DNA from: Streptomyces sp. BV286 | GTDB taxonomy: Bacteria; Actinomycetota; Actinomycetes; Streptomycetales; Streptomycetaceae | DNA: 64,000 bases | Direction: 5' to 3' | NCBI RefSeq assembly: GCF_019090165.1 | Contig: NZ_JAHRIB010000209.1 | Coordinates: 1 to 64,000, forward strand | Translations under genes and position numbers: made by a program | The notes under the pieces: generated by a model | Seen by the model: the letters and a program-made list of their open reading frames with translations, nothing else | The model's database searches: none | Told to the model about the DNA's origin: nothing | Shown: one piece after another, positions 16,391-24,707 of the stretch | Position numbering within the stretch: position 1 is the stretch's first letter | Layout: each line of letters opens with the position of its first letter

Positions 16391-16724
16391 TGCAGCGACG
16401 CCCCGAGTCACGCCGGGGCCCAACGTGCCCCTCGTGCGCTGCGCCTCCAAGGCGCGCACAACCCGGACGGTGGAACGCCGATGCCGGCAACCCGGTGCAC
16501 GGTCTGCCGTGTACGAGAAGGTTGATTTCCCCCACGCCGCCCACAGAAGCCGGCCGTGGAATTGCCGCGGTGGTCTCGCTGCGGCAGGAGCGACGACCTT
16601 CCACGTACCAAGCTGACCTGTGCAAACCGGCTTCCCCATCCTGCGGGCCGCGTTCGCCCGGCACGCGACGTCGATTCCCGTCGACCGCTTCTCCGCCAGC
16701 CGCGCTGGCCTTTACGCAGAGCAT
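16391..16724. other. Intergenic region, no gene seen
   Basis: Lies upstream of the DUF998 promoter. Frames here are open by composition only; no domain or ribosome site was recognised. Confidence 0.4.
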
Positions 16725-16756
16725 CGCCCGCTGCCCCGTCGGCGGGGCAGCGGGCG
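16725..16756. terminator. Perfect 14-bp stem terminator
   Basis: CGCCCGCTGCCCCG pairs perfectly with 16743-16756 around a 4-base loop. It lies 25 bases past the amidohydrolase stop codon on the minus strand. Confidence 0.85.
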
Positions 16757-16780
16757 GCGGGCTTGGCTCGCAGTCGCGGC

Positions 16781-17965
16781 TCAGCGAGAGCCGGAGCGGC
16801 GTATACGCGCCTTCAGCTTCGGGAACTGCTCGAGGGCGTTGTTCCGCTCGAGAGCGATTCGCTGGCGCCGGCTGTAGATCTCATCGACGGTCGGTTCGGG
16901 GTCGGCTGCCTTGAGATCGGGCAGGCTGCCCTTGAGGAAGGGCATCGTCTCGACGTTGTCGGCCGCGTAGAGGTGGCGGGTCGCCGGCCAGTCGCTGCCG
17001 AACATGATGTGGCTGTCGGGCACCAGCGATGACAGCGGCTGCAGCTGCGCGGCGGTGAACGCCTGTGCGTTGTCGAAGTACATCCGCTTCATGTACTTGA
17101 GGGGGCCTTCGGGCAGCACCTCGTTGAACGGCGGGAAGGCCGAGTGCCGGGTCGCGAGCCGGAAGGCCAGGAACGGCAGTGCCCCGCCGCTGTGGGTGAA
17201 GTGCCAGCGGATGTTCGGGTAGTCCCGCAGGACACCGTTGTAGATCAGGCTCGTCATCGCGCGGGTCGCGTCGAAGTTGTACTCGAAGACGTTGTTCCCG
17301 GCCGGGATGTCGGGGCCGAAGCACAGCTTGGGAGCCGGGTTGTTCTCCGGACCCGTCGGGTGGACGTAGACGTACGCACCGCGGTCGTTGAGGATCTCGT
17401 ACAGAGGCGCGAACGAAGGGTCCCCCAGGTAGGTGCCCTTGTAGTTGGTGAGCAGGCAGATGCCGTCGAGATCCAGTTCGCCGAGCGCGCGGTCCATCTC
17501 GGCCACCGAGCCCTCGATGTCGGGCATCGGGGTGACCGCGAAGATCCCGAACCGGTCACCACGGGTCTGCACGAGGTCGCGGGCGTAGTCGTTGACCGCA
17601 CGGGCTGTGGCGCGTCGGTCGTCGACCGGGCCGACGGTGACCTGGAGGTCGCCGAACGACAGCACGCTGGCCTGGATCCGGTACTGGTCCATGAAGGCCA
17701 GGTGCCGGTCGACCGACCAGGGGCCGTACGCCCCGGTGATGGCGCCGAGCAGGCCGTACCGCTTCAGGTAGTCGTTGTACACGTCGGGGGAATAGTGCGC
17801 GTGGGTGTCGATACGCCAGTTGCCCTTCGGGAACCCCGAGCCGGACGATGCTGCCTCCGGACTGGCCATGGCAGCAGGCATGGTGGCCGCAGCAGCCGTG
17901 ACGAGTGCCGCGGCCGATGCTCCTTCGATCATCCTTCGACGCGAGATGTTCCGTCGCAGGTTCAT
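16781..17965 (-). CDS. Tat-exported amidohydrolase (ACMSD-like)
   Basis: A 394-residue amidohydrolase-2 family enzyme (PF04909) of the decarboxylase/hydrolase branch. The N-terminus has the twin-arginine signal SRRRMIEGASAAALVTAAAA with an Ala-rich cleavage region near residue 35. The first metal site is the HxH of DTHAHYSPD near residue 53. Later ligands are in YVHPTGPENN, WHFTHSGGALPF and the metal Asp in MFGSDWPATRHL near residue 330. The ATG at 17965 has GAGGAG upstream; residues before it are His/Thr-rich and unlikely. The enzyme would act on a cyclic or aromatic acid outside the membrane. It is monocistronic, with a terminator directly behind it. Confidence 0.87.
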   Translation of the reverse strand: MNLRRNISRRRMIEGASAAALVTAAAATMPAAMASPEAASSGSGFPKGNWRIDTHAHYSPDVYNDYLKRYGLLGAITGAYGPWSVDRHLAFMDQYRIQASVLSFGDLQVTVGPVDDRRATARAVNDYARDLVQTRGDRFGIFAVTPMPDIEGSVAEMDRALGELDLDGICLLTNYKGTYLGDPSFAPLYEILNDRGAYVYVHPTGPENNPAPKLCFGPDIPAGNNVFEYNFDATRAMTSLIYNGVLRDYPNIRWHFTHSGGALPFLAFRLATRHSAFPPFNEVLPEGPLKYMKRMYFDNAQAFTAAQLQPLSSLVPDSHIMFGSDWPATRHLYAADNVETMPFLKGSLPDLKAADPEPTVDEIYSRRQRIALERNNALEQFPKLKARIRRSGSR

Positions 17966-18142
17966 TTCCGGTGCTCCTCTTCGTTCTGTGTGCGAGTCAG
18001 TTCGTGTGTGTGTGTGCGTCACGGTGCCGTCGCCGGGCCGGCTCCCCGGGCCGGCGTGCACGCGGTCCGGCCGACCGGGGAGCGTGAGCGGCCAAGTCGC
18101 GCCTCGACCTGGCCAGTTGCCGCCGACAGGACGGTCCGGCGT

Positions 18143-18379
18143 TCAAGCGTGGGAACCCACAGCGCCGACGTGGCCGCGTAGACCGGCGTTCACCGGTCGC
18201 CTAGTGGATCGGACCGCGAGCAACGCCGTCGCTGCCCCCACCGAGGTGAACAGGCGGGCGGTTCGTTCATGCCCTGCGTCATCGCCGAGCTCCGACAGCG
18301 AGGTGCCGACCGCAGAAGTCAGGTGCCGCACAGCAGGCTGGCCGACGTTGCCCACCGGCGGGACGAGGAGTACGTGCAT
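18143..18379 (-). pseudogene. Vestigial DUF998 paralogue
   Basis: After leader copy C the ATG at 18379 opens MHVLLVPPVGNVGQ, then AVRHLTSAVG, LSELGDDAGHERTARLFTSV and GAATALLAVRS. This parallels MQAFLVPPST, AALRHLTTVAYAAL, LSEYALHEGTAGLFTACV and GAAAAGAAALLAG of the intact gene at 15615-16301. About 30 residues, including TM1, are missing between the blocks, and the frame ends after 78 codons. It is a deleted copy. Confidence 0.7.
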
Positions 18380-18447
18380 GACCACCAGACAACAGCCGCC
18401 TCATAAAGCACGTACCACTCAGCACATGAAGCCTCTATGAAGCCGAT
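18357..18447 (-). repeat. Leader repeat, copy C
   Basis: Third copy of the DUF998 leader. It keeps both GCTTCAT heptamers at an 11-base period (18426-18432 and 18437-18443) and TTTATG at the -10 position, and is more diverged near the start codon. It drives, or drove, the vestigial DUF998 ORF. Confidence 0.8.
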
Positions 18448-18743
18448 CGCCGCACTGGCGACCGTGCCTGAGAGAACTACGTGCTGGCGCGGGGCGTCGC
18501 TCAGGTCGGTGGTCGACCAGACTGGCTCGGCCGGCCAAGCGTCGGCGACCACGTCCGGGAGTACCTGACGGCGCTCCACATGCGCACATGGACAGGTGGG
18601 CGGCGGCCATGCCTGGTGTGCAGTAGTGCCCAGCAGCGGACGGCGAGACTCACTCCACAGGGGCGGCGATGACGGGCTGTCAGGAGTCCGGTCTACCTGC
18701 TAGAACGCGGTTGTTCCTCTCCGTCAACAGTTTTCGGTGACTA
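18448..18743. other. Intergenic region, no gene seen
   Basis: About 300 bases between leader copy C and the TetR stop codon. No domain, hairpin or repeat recognised. Confidence 0.35.
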
Positions 18744-19343
18744 CTACCGGGAGTCCTGCGGTGTGTCGGAGGGGTGCAGGGTGGTGAGCCATTGGTTGAC
18801 GACGGCGTCGATGAAGGTGTCGGTGACCTGGCCGCGGTCGAGGAAGAGCCGGGCGAGGACGGGCCCGTAAAGCAGGGTGAACTCGTCGTCGCTGATCTGG
18901 ATGCCCGAAGGCTCCAGCAGCTTGTTGAAGCCGACGTAGCGGTCTTGGCCGATGCGGGCGAGTGCCCGGGCGCTGTCGGGGTCGTGGTCGGCCTGGGCGG
19001 TGACGGCCAGGGCCGCGGCTCGCACGGCCGGGACGCTGACGCCGGCGCGCAGGCTCTTCAGCCAGGCGGTGGCTACGGCGCCCACGTCGGTGCCCGGTTG
19101 GGGGTACGTGCCGAGGTCGGGGCCTTCGAGGACGAGGTCGAAGAGCAGCGCGGCGCGGGTGGGCCAGTGGCGGTAGAGGGTCTGGCGGGTGACGTCTGAC
19201 CGCTCGGCGAGCAGGGCATAGGTCAGTCCGGCCGGTCCGACCTGTGGCAGCAGTTCCCGCGCGACGGCCAGCACTCGGTTGCGGGTGCGCTGTACGCGCG
19301 GGTTGCCCGGGGTCGGCTGACGGCGGTGGAGGGGCTGCTTCAT
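18744..19343 (-). CDS. TetR family transcriptional regulator
   Basis: A 199-residue TetR regulator. The helix-turn-helix is at residues 20-62 (ERSDVTRQTLYRHWPTRAAL), followed by a TetR_C domain with YVGFNKLLEPSGIQISDDEF. It is divergent from the hydrolase gene at 19489. The 145-base gap holds three near-identical 19-bp dyads, the first only 20 bases from its start codon, so strong autorepression together with repression of the hydrolase is likely. Ligand unknown. Confidence 0.9.
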   Translation of the reverse strand: MKQPLHRRQPTPGNPRVQRTRNRVLAVARELLPQVGPAGLTYALLAERSDVTRQTLYRHWPTRAALLFDLVLEGPDLGTYPQPGTDVGAVATAWLKSLRAGVSVPAVRAAALAVTAQADHDPDSARALARIGQDRYVGFNKLLEPSGIQISDDEFTLLYGPVLARLFLDRGQVTDTFIDAVVNQWLTTLHPSDTPQDSR

Positions 19344-19362
19344 GCCGTCACCCTACCCCCGC

Positions 19363-19451
19363 ATCATACGACGCGTGTGATTGAGGTCACAGGCGGCAAT
19401 CATACGGACTGTGTGATAGACCTGAGGAAGTAATCACACGCACTGGATGAT
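19363..19451. promoter_or_regulatory. Three TetR operators, ATCAYACG-N3-YGTGTGAT type
   Basis: 19-bp imperfect palindromes at 19363-19381, 19399-19417 and 19433-19451. All share ATCAYACG on the left arm and a (C/T)GTGTGAT-like right arm (the third reads TGGATGAT). Centres are 36 and 34 bases apart, roughly three helical turns, so bound dimers would line up on one face of the DNA. Confidence 0.8.
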
Positions 19452-19488
19452 TCTTGCGTGTCGGTATACCTGCGAAAGGTGAATGGTC

Positions 19489-20283
19489 ATGTCATCTCGG
19501 AATCTGGTCGAACCGAAGTACGCCCGTACCCGCCTCGGCTCCGGCCCCGGCCTGCTCCTCGCCCACGGCGCAGGCAGCAGCCTGGCCGGCACCTACGGAC
19601 CCGTCCTGGAAACCCTCGCCACCCGCCACACCGTCGTCGGCATCGACTACCCCGGCAGCGGCGACACCCCCCGCTCCGCCACCCCGCTGTCCCTCGACGA
19701 CCTCGCCGACCAGCTCGTCGCCGCCGCCGACGCCGAAGGCATCGACCGCTTCGCCATATCCGGCTACTCCCTCGGCGGCCCGGTCGCCATCCGCACCGCC
19801 ACCCGCCACCCCGAACGCGTCACCGCGCTCGTCCTGACCGCCGCCTTCCCGCACCGCGACAACCGGCTCGCTCTCGCCTCCACCATCCAGAGCAAGATCG
19901 CCGCATCCGGCGACCGCCAGCTGCTCGCCGCATTCCAGCTCATGATGGCCCTCGGCACCCAGGCGCTGGAATCCATGCCCGCCGAACAACTGCAGCAGAC
20001 CCTCGGCTATGTCGCCGCCAGTACGGTCGACGGCAGCTCCGAGCAGACCGACCTCGTCGGCCAACTCGACGTCCGGGACGACCTCGCCGACATCACGGTC
20101 CCCACCCTGGTGATCTCGACCACCGACGACCGCCTCGTCTCCCCCGCCCTGCATCGCCACCTCGCCGAGACCATCCCCAGCGCCCAACTCGCCGAAATCG
20201 CCACCGGCCACCTGCCCATGCTGGAACGCACCGACGAATGGCTGCAGCTCACCACCGACTTCCTCGACAAACACCACGCCTGA
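19489..20283 (+). CDS. Alpha/beta hydrolase
   Basis: A 264-residue alpha/beta hydrolase. The oxyanion loop is LAHGAGSSLAG, the nucleophile elbow GYSLGG near residue 95, the acid Asp in VISTTDDRLVS near 210, and the His in ATGHLPMLE near 240. All triad residues are present. The ATG at 19489 is preferred over 19483 because GAAAGGTGA then sits about 8 bases upstream. It is probably released by the divergent TetR gene. The last 90 bases are almost identical (4 differences) to a fragment at 57716-57812 on the other strand. The monooxygenase follows after 92 bases. Substrate unknown; ester or lactone hydrolysis, or a cofactor-free haloperoxidase-type reaction, are possible. Confidence 0.88.
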   Translation: MSSRNLVEPKYARTRLGSGPGLLLAHGAGSSLAGTYGPVLETLATRHTVVGIDYPGSGDTPRSATPLSLDDLADQLVAAADAEGIDRFAISGYSLGGPVAIRTATRHPERVTALVLTAAFPHRDNRLALASTIQSKIAASGDRQLLAAFQLMMALGTQALESMPAEQLQQTLGYVAASTVDGSSEQTDLVGQLDVRDDLADITVPTLVISTTDDRLVSPALHRHLAETIPSAQLAEIATGHLPMLERTDEWLQLTTDFLDKHHA

Positions 20284-20375
20284 AGACACACCCCGGGCGG
20301 TACCACAGGGGCCTGGCCCTTCACCCGGACCGCCCATTGATCACAACTCACCACACGCGAGTACATGGAGGAACC

Positions 20376-20747
20376 ATGCTCAAGTTCGGCCAGCTCGACG
20401 AGTCCCCCCACTTCCACGACCAGCAGAAGGAGGAGGCCGGCCCGGTCACCATCATCAACACCTTTGTCGCCCCGGAGGGCAAGGAGGACGAGGTGGTGGC
20501 CGCCTGGAAGGACGACGCGGAGTACATGCAGAGGTCGGGGAGCCTCCTCTCGGTGCAGCTGTACCGGGGCATGGCCGGCAGCCGGCTCTTCACCAACGTC
20601 GCGGTCTGGAAATCCACCGAGCACCTCCGTTCAGCGCTCGGTACGCCGGAGTTCGCCTCGCATCTGGCGAGCTACCCTGCCGGTACCGTGGCCTACCCGC
20701 ACCTCTACCAGAAGTTCGCTGTAGAGGGCGTCTGCGACGGGGAATGA
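20376..20747 (+). CDS. ABM-domain monooxygenase
   Basis: A 123-residue protein with the antibiotic biosynthesis monooxygenase fold (dimeric alpha/beta barrel): VTIINTFVAPEGKEDEVVAA, then LLSVQLYRGMAGSRLFTNVA and WKSTEHLRSALGTPEF. Such proteins oxidise quinol-type compounds without cofactor, or degrade haem. The ATG at 20376 follows TGGAGGAACC. It lies downstream of the TetR-controlled hydrolase and is probably cotranscribed with it. Confidence 0.85.
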   Translation: MLKFGQLDESPHFHDQQKEEAGPVTIINTFVAPEGKEDEVVAAWKDDAEYMQRSGSLLSVQLYRGMAGSRLFTNVAVWKSTEHLRSALGTPEFASHLASYPAGTVAYPHLYQKFAVEGVCDGE

Positions 20748-20875
20748 CGACCGCCACCCGAGTCCGGGCCGCCGTTCGCCACGCGCACGACGTACGAGAG
20801 GACGCCTGTCGCCGGTCACCAGGGCGAGGTACATCCCGCTACTGGCCCGACGGTCGGGACACGGGGCGACGGCGG

Positions 20876-20909
20876 TGGTGGTACCTGAAGCTGTTCCCAG
20901 GTACCACCA
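20876..20909. terminator. Bidirectional hairpin between convergent genes
   Basis: TGGTGGTACCT and AGGTACCACCA pair perfectly over 11 bases around a 12-base loop, midway between the ABM gene (+) and the salicylate ligase gene (-). Confidence 0.7.
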
Positions 20910-20998
20910 GAAGGCCGGCATGGCCACTTGCCTCCCTCCGGGGAAGCGAAGGTCACCGTGTGACGCCGCTGGCCTGTTCGTCGGCGCGGCGAGCGCCG

Positions 20999-22660
20999 TC
21001 ACACCGCCTCGACGGAGTCCGCCTTGCCACGGACCACCTCCCGCAGACGCTTCTTGTCGATCTTGCCGACCTTGGTCAGCGGCAACTCCTCCACGACGAG
21101 CAGGTCTTCCGGGAGCTTGTATCGCGCCACCTGCATGGCGGTGAGGGCGGCACGGACCGATTCGAGGCTCAAGTGGGTCCCCGGCTCGACGACCACGACC
21201 GCGCACACCCGCTCCCCCAGGTCGGGGTCGGCCTTGGCCACGGCCGCGACGCGGGCGACACCGGGCAGGCGGTAGATCAGGTTCTCGACCTCCTCGGCGG
21301 AGATCTTCTCGCCGCCCCGGTTGATGAGGTCCTTGTCCCTTCCTTCGACGACGAGATTGCCCGACGGGTGCAGCCGGACGACGTCACCGGTGCGGTACCA
21401 GCCGTCGGGGGTGAACGCTCGGGCGTTGTGCTCGGCGGCCCGGTAGTAGCCGCGCGGGGTGTACGGGCCGCGGGTGAGCAGCGCGCCCATCTCGCCGGGC
21501 CGGACCGGCTCGTCGGAGGCGTCGGCGACGAGGATCTCGTCGTCCGGGCACATGGGACGTCCCTGTGTCTCGATCTTGATCTCGTCGGGGTCGTCGGGGC
21601 GCGTGTAGTTCAACAGTCCCTCTGCCATGCCGAACACCTGCTGGAGCGTGCCACCGAGCACGGGTTCGGCGCGGCGGGCGACCTCCGGCGCGAGGCGGGC
21701 GCCCCCCACCTGCAAGAGTCGTAGGGCGGGCGGGGCGGGGTGGCGGCCGGAGGCCACCGCGTCGATCCAGCGCTGGACGACGGCCGGTACGGCGGCGGTG
21801 ACCGTCACGCCCTCGGCCGCCATCAGAGGCAGCACCTTGCCGGGTTCCGGGGTGCGGGCCAGGACGACCCGGCCGCCGTTCATGAGGGTGCCCAGGATAC
21901 CGGGACAGGCCAGGGGGAAATTGTGTCCGGCGGGCAGCGCCACCAGGTAGACGGAGTCGGAGTCGAGGCCGCAGACCTCGGCGCTGCGCCGCGCGTTGTA
22001 CTCGTAGTCGTCGTGGGTGCGGGTGATGAGCTTCGGCAGTCCGGTCGTGCCGCCGGAGAGCAGGAAGACGGCGATGTCCCCGCTGTCCGGGGCAATGTCG
22101 TCGAGCCGGGCCCGTGCGCCGGCCGGGTCGTCGGCCGGTTCGGCCAGGGCGCGCAGGTCCGTGGCGTCGGTACGGGCCGTACCACCCGCGACGAGCAACA
22201 ACCGTACGCTCGGGGTGTCTTCGGCGACCTCCCGCCCCAGAGCCTGGTGGTCGAAGTCGCCGAGTCGGTCCGGTACGGCGATCGAGGTGACCTCGGCATG
22301 GGCGGCCAGGTAGCGCAGTTCGTGACCGCGGTGCGCGGGCATCGCCATCACGGGAGCGATTCCAGCCCGCAGACAGGCAAGGGTGAGTGTGACGAACTCC
22401 CAGCCGTTGGGCAGCTGGACGAGCATCGCGTCCCCGGATCTGAGACCGCTGTCCAGCAGGCGGCATGCCAATCCGTCAGCCCTGTCGACGAGTTGGCGGT
22501 AGGTCAGACGCGTGTCGCCGTCCACTACCGCCACCGCGTCGCCGTAGGTCTCCGCCCATTCGTGAAGGTACGAGCCGAGCGGCTTGCCACGCCAGTATCC
22601 GGCCTCGCGGTAGCGGTCGGCCGCCTCCTCGGGCCAGGGCACGAATCCCTCACGCGTCAT
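20999..22660 (-). CDS. sdgA: Salicylyl-AMP ligase (aryl-AMP ligase)
   Basis: A 553-residue adenylate-forming enzyme that activates an aryl acid with ATP. The core motif is LLSGGTTGLPK near residue 190. Others are YRTGDVVRLHPSGNLVVEGR, RGGEKISAEEVEN, and the catalytic Lys in LTKVGKIDKKRL near the C-terminus. The subfamily is that of 2,3-dihydroxybenzoate/salicylate AMP ligases (DhbE-like; PALPAGHNFPLACPGIL). The ATG at 22660 has an ideal AAGGAGG ribosome site and overlaps the upstream CoA-ligase gene by 11 bases. With its neighbours it fits sdgA of the Streptomyces WA46 salicylate pathway. The aryl substrate is inferred from the operon. Confidence 0.85.
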   Translation of the reverse strand: MTREGFVPWPEEAADRYREAGYWRGKPLGSYLHEWAETYGDAVAVVDGDTRLTYRQLVDRADGLACRLLDSGLRSGDAMLVQLPNGWEFVTLTLACLRAGIAPVMAMPAHRGHELRYLAAHAEVTSIAVPDRLGDFDHQALGREVAEDTPSVRLLLVAGGTARTDATDLRALAEPADDPAGARARLDDIAPDSGDIAVFLLSGGTTGLPKLITRTHDDYEYNARRSAEVCGLDSDSVYLVALPAGHNFPLACPGILGTLMNGGRVVLARTPEPGKVLPLMAAEGVTVTAAVPAVVQRWIDAVASGRHPAPPALRLLQVGGARLAPEVARRAEPVLGGTLQQVFGMAEGLLNYTRPDDPDEIKIETQGRPMCPDDEILVADASDEPVRPGEMGALLTRGPYTPRGYYRAAEHNARAFTPDGWYRTGDVVRLHPSGNLVVEGRDKDLINRGGEKISAEEVENLIYRLPGVARVAAVAKADPDLGERVCAVVVVEPGTHLSLESVRAALTAMQVARYKLPEDLLVVEELPLTKVGKIDKKRLREVVRGKADSVEAV

Positions 22661-24707
22661 CGGATCCTCCTTGATCCCAGGGGTCACACAGCAGCAGTAC
22701 GGCGTCGAGCGCGACGACGTCGCCGTCGGGCAGGACGCGCAACGGGTTGATCTCGCACTCGGTCACGGCGTCGTCGGCCGCGAGGGAGGCCAGGGCGAGC
22801 AGCACGTGGGTGAGTCGCGCGCGGTCGACCGGGGTGGCGCCGCGTGCGCCGAGGAACAGCTGGCGGGTGGCGAGTTCGTCGAGCATCCCGTGGGCCTCGT
22901 TCGCGGACAGAGGCGCGAGGCGCAGGGAGACGTCGCCGAGGATTTCGGCGGCCGTTCCCCCGGCGCCCAGAGCCAGCACGGGGCCGAAGACCGGGTCGCG
23001 GCGTATGCCGACGATGAGTTCGGGACCGGCGGGGGCCATCTGTTCCACCAGTAGCGCGGGGCTCGCGGGCATGCGGGCGAGGGCTGCGTCGAGCTCCTCG
23101 TGCGTGCGGATGCCGACCTGGACCCCGCCCACTTCTGTCTTGTGCAGGATGTCCGCGTCGAGGATCTTCACGACGACCGAGCCGCCGAGCTCATCGAGAG
23201 CCGCGTGCGCCGCGGCGGGGTCGGCGCACACGCGCCGTACAGGCGTGTGGATGCCCAAGTCCGCTAGGACACCCTTGGCCGTGTGCTCGTCGACCAGCCC
23301 CGGCGGGGGCAGGGTGGGGGCATCGGAGGCGGTGAGGACGGCCTCCAGTCGAGTGCGCGCAGCCGCGTCCTCGACGAGCGCGCGCACCATCACCGATCCC
23401 GCGGCCGGCGTGGCCGCGCAGGGAATGCCGGCTTCGCCGAGTTCACGGCGGGTCCGTCGCGCCTGCTCCACGGGTCCGCCGACGACGGCGACGAGCGGGG
23501 TGGCCGTACGGGCGGCGGTCAGCGCGGCCGGGAGGTCCACGGTGGTGGGTTCCAACAGCCCGTAGACGGCGGTGAGGTCGATACCGGGGTCCTCCGAGAC
23601 CCGCTCCACGATCTGCGTGATCGTGGGTGAGGGCCGACCGGTGTCGACGGGGTTGTTCAGATAGGTGAGGGCCGGGAGCAGCTCGCGCAGCTCCTTCACC
23701 GTCCGTTCGACGAGCGGTGGAACCTGGATGCCGTGGGAGCGCAGGTCGTCCGTGAGCAGCAGACCGGGTCCGGCCTGGGCAGTGACCAGGCCGACGCCTG
23801 CACGGGGATGCGCGGGAAGTCGTACACGGCTGAGTGCGGTGACGGCGTCGACGAGGTCGCGCTCGTCGTCGACGAGAACGGCTCCGGCCTGGCGCAGGGC
23901 CGTCCTGGTCACGCGCCAGGAGGTGGCCAGGGCGCCGGTGTGGGAGCGGGCGAAGTCGCCGATGTCGCTGCGGCCCACGACCAGGGCCACCACAGGGACA
24001 CGGTCGGTCAGACGCCGTACCGCCTCGGTGAGGCGGCGGCCCTCCGCGGCGGTCTCCACGTGCAGGGCGACGGCCCGTACGCCGTCGTCCTCCGCAAGGT
24101 GGTCGAGGACGTCGCCCTGGGTGACGTCCAGGCTGTTGCCCAGCCCGACTCCGAGGCGGAGGCCGACACCGGCCTCTGCCAGCGCGAACGCCAGCGCGTG
24201 GTTCACGCCGCCGCTTGCGGCCACGACCGCCACCGGGCCCGGTTCCAGGTCGGGCGCGCCCGGGACGAAGCTGGCCGTGAGCCGTCGATGGGGGGCAAGA
24301 AAGCCCGAGGTGTTCGGTCCGAGGACCCGGATGCCGGTGTCCCGTACCACCGCGGTCAACGCCATCTGGTGCAGCGGTCCGTCACCCCCGGCTTCGGCGA
24401 ACCCGCCGGCGCACACGAGTGCGGCGCGGGCGCCGACGGCTGCCGCCTCGCGCAGGGCGTCGGCGGTCACGGCCGCCGGAATGCAGGAGACGACCAGGTC
24501 GGGTGTGATGCCGTGGGCTGCGGCGGCGTCGCCGACGGTGGGGAAGAAGCCCCGATCAGGGTCTGGACGGCCGGAGTTGACCTTCATCACCGGCCCCGGG
24601 AAGGAAGCCAGGGAGTTGACCATCGCCGCGCCGAGCTTCCCGGGCGTGGCCGATGCGCCGAGCACGGCAATGGCTCGGGGTGTGAACAGTGCTTCCAGGG
24701 CGCTCAC
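22650..24707 (-). CDS. sdgB: NDP-forming acyl-CoA ligase, probable salicylyl-CoA synthetase
   Basis: A 685-residue NDP-forming acyl-CoA synthetase: CoA-binding Rossmann domain (residues 5-130, RAIAVLGASATPGKLGAAM), succinyl-CoA-ligase-like domains to about 440, then a C-terminal ATP-grasp domain (KGVLADLGIHTPVRRV, then VVKILDADILHKTEVGGVQV). The phospho-His loop is probably in FARSHTGALAT near residue 265. It overlaps the hydroxylase gene by ATGA. In the salicylyl-CoA route the acyl adenylate is passed to CoA; this is the only other CoA-handling gene here, so that role is assigned by context. The sdgB symbol rests on operon position. Confidence 0.75.
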   Translation of the reverse strand: MSALEALFTPRAIAVLGASATPGKLGAAMVNSLASFPGPVMKVNSGRPDPDRGFFPTVGDAAAAHGITPDLVVSCIPAAVTADALREAAAVGARAALVCAGGFAEAGGDGPLHQMALTAVVRDTGIRVLGPNTSGFLAPHRRLTASFVPGAPDLEPGPVAVVAASGGVNHALAFALAEAGVGLRLGVGLGNSLDVTQGDVLDHLAEDDGVRAVALHVETAAEGRRLTEAVRRLTDRVPVVALVVGRSDIGDFARSHTGALATSWRVTRTALRQAGAVLVDDERDLVDAVTALSRVRLPAHPRAGVGLVTAQAGPGLLLTDDLRSHGIQVPPLVERTVKELRELLPALTYLNNPVDTGRPSPTITQIVERVSEDPGIDLTAVYGLLEPTTVDLPAALTAARTATPLVAVVGGPVEQARRTRRELGEAGIPCAATPAAGSVMVRALVEDAAARTRLEAVLTASDAPTLPPPGLVDEHTAKGVLADLGIHTPVRRVCADPAAAHAALDELGGSVVVKILDADILHKTEVGGVQVGIRTHEELDAALARMPASPALLVEQMAPAGPELIVGIRRDPVFGPVLALGAGGTAAEILGDVSLRLAPLSANEAHGMLDELATRQLFLGARGATPVDRARLTHVLLALASLAADDAVTECEINPLRVLPDGDVVALDAVLLLCDPWDQGGSDDA

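Noticed and set aside
16323..16639. A conserved short peptide (EASCAEWYVLYEAAVAW type) encoded in all three leader copies
   Set aside because: Differences between copies fall on first and second codon positions as often as on third, and copy C has Ile in place of the start Met; the conservation is better explained by regulatory DNA.
16781..17965. Reading this gene as part of the DUF998/two-component operon
   Set aside because: It has its own Tat enzyme function, a strong terminator behind it and a separate start region; the DUF998 promoter lies between them.
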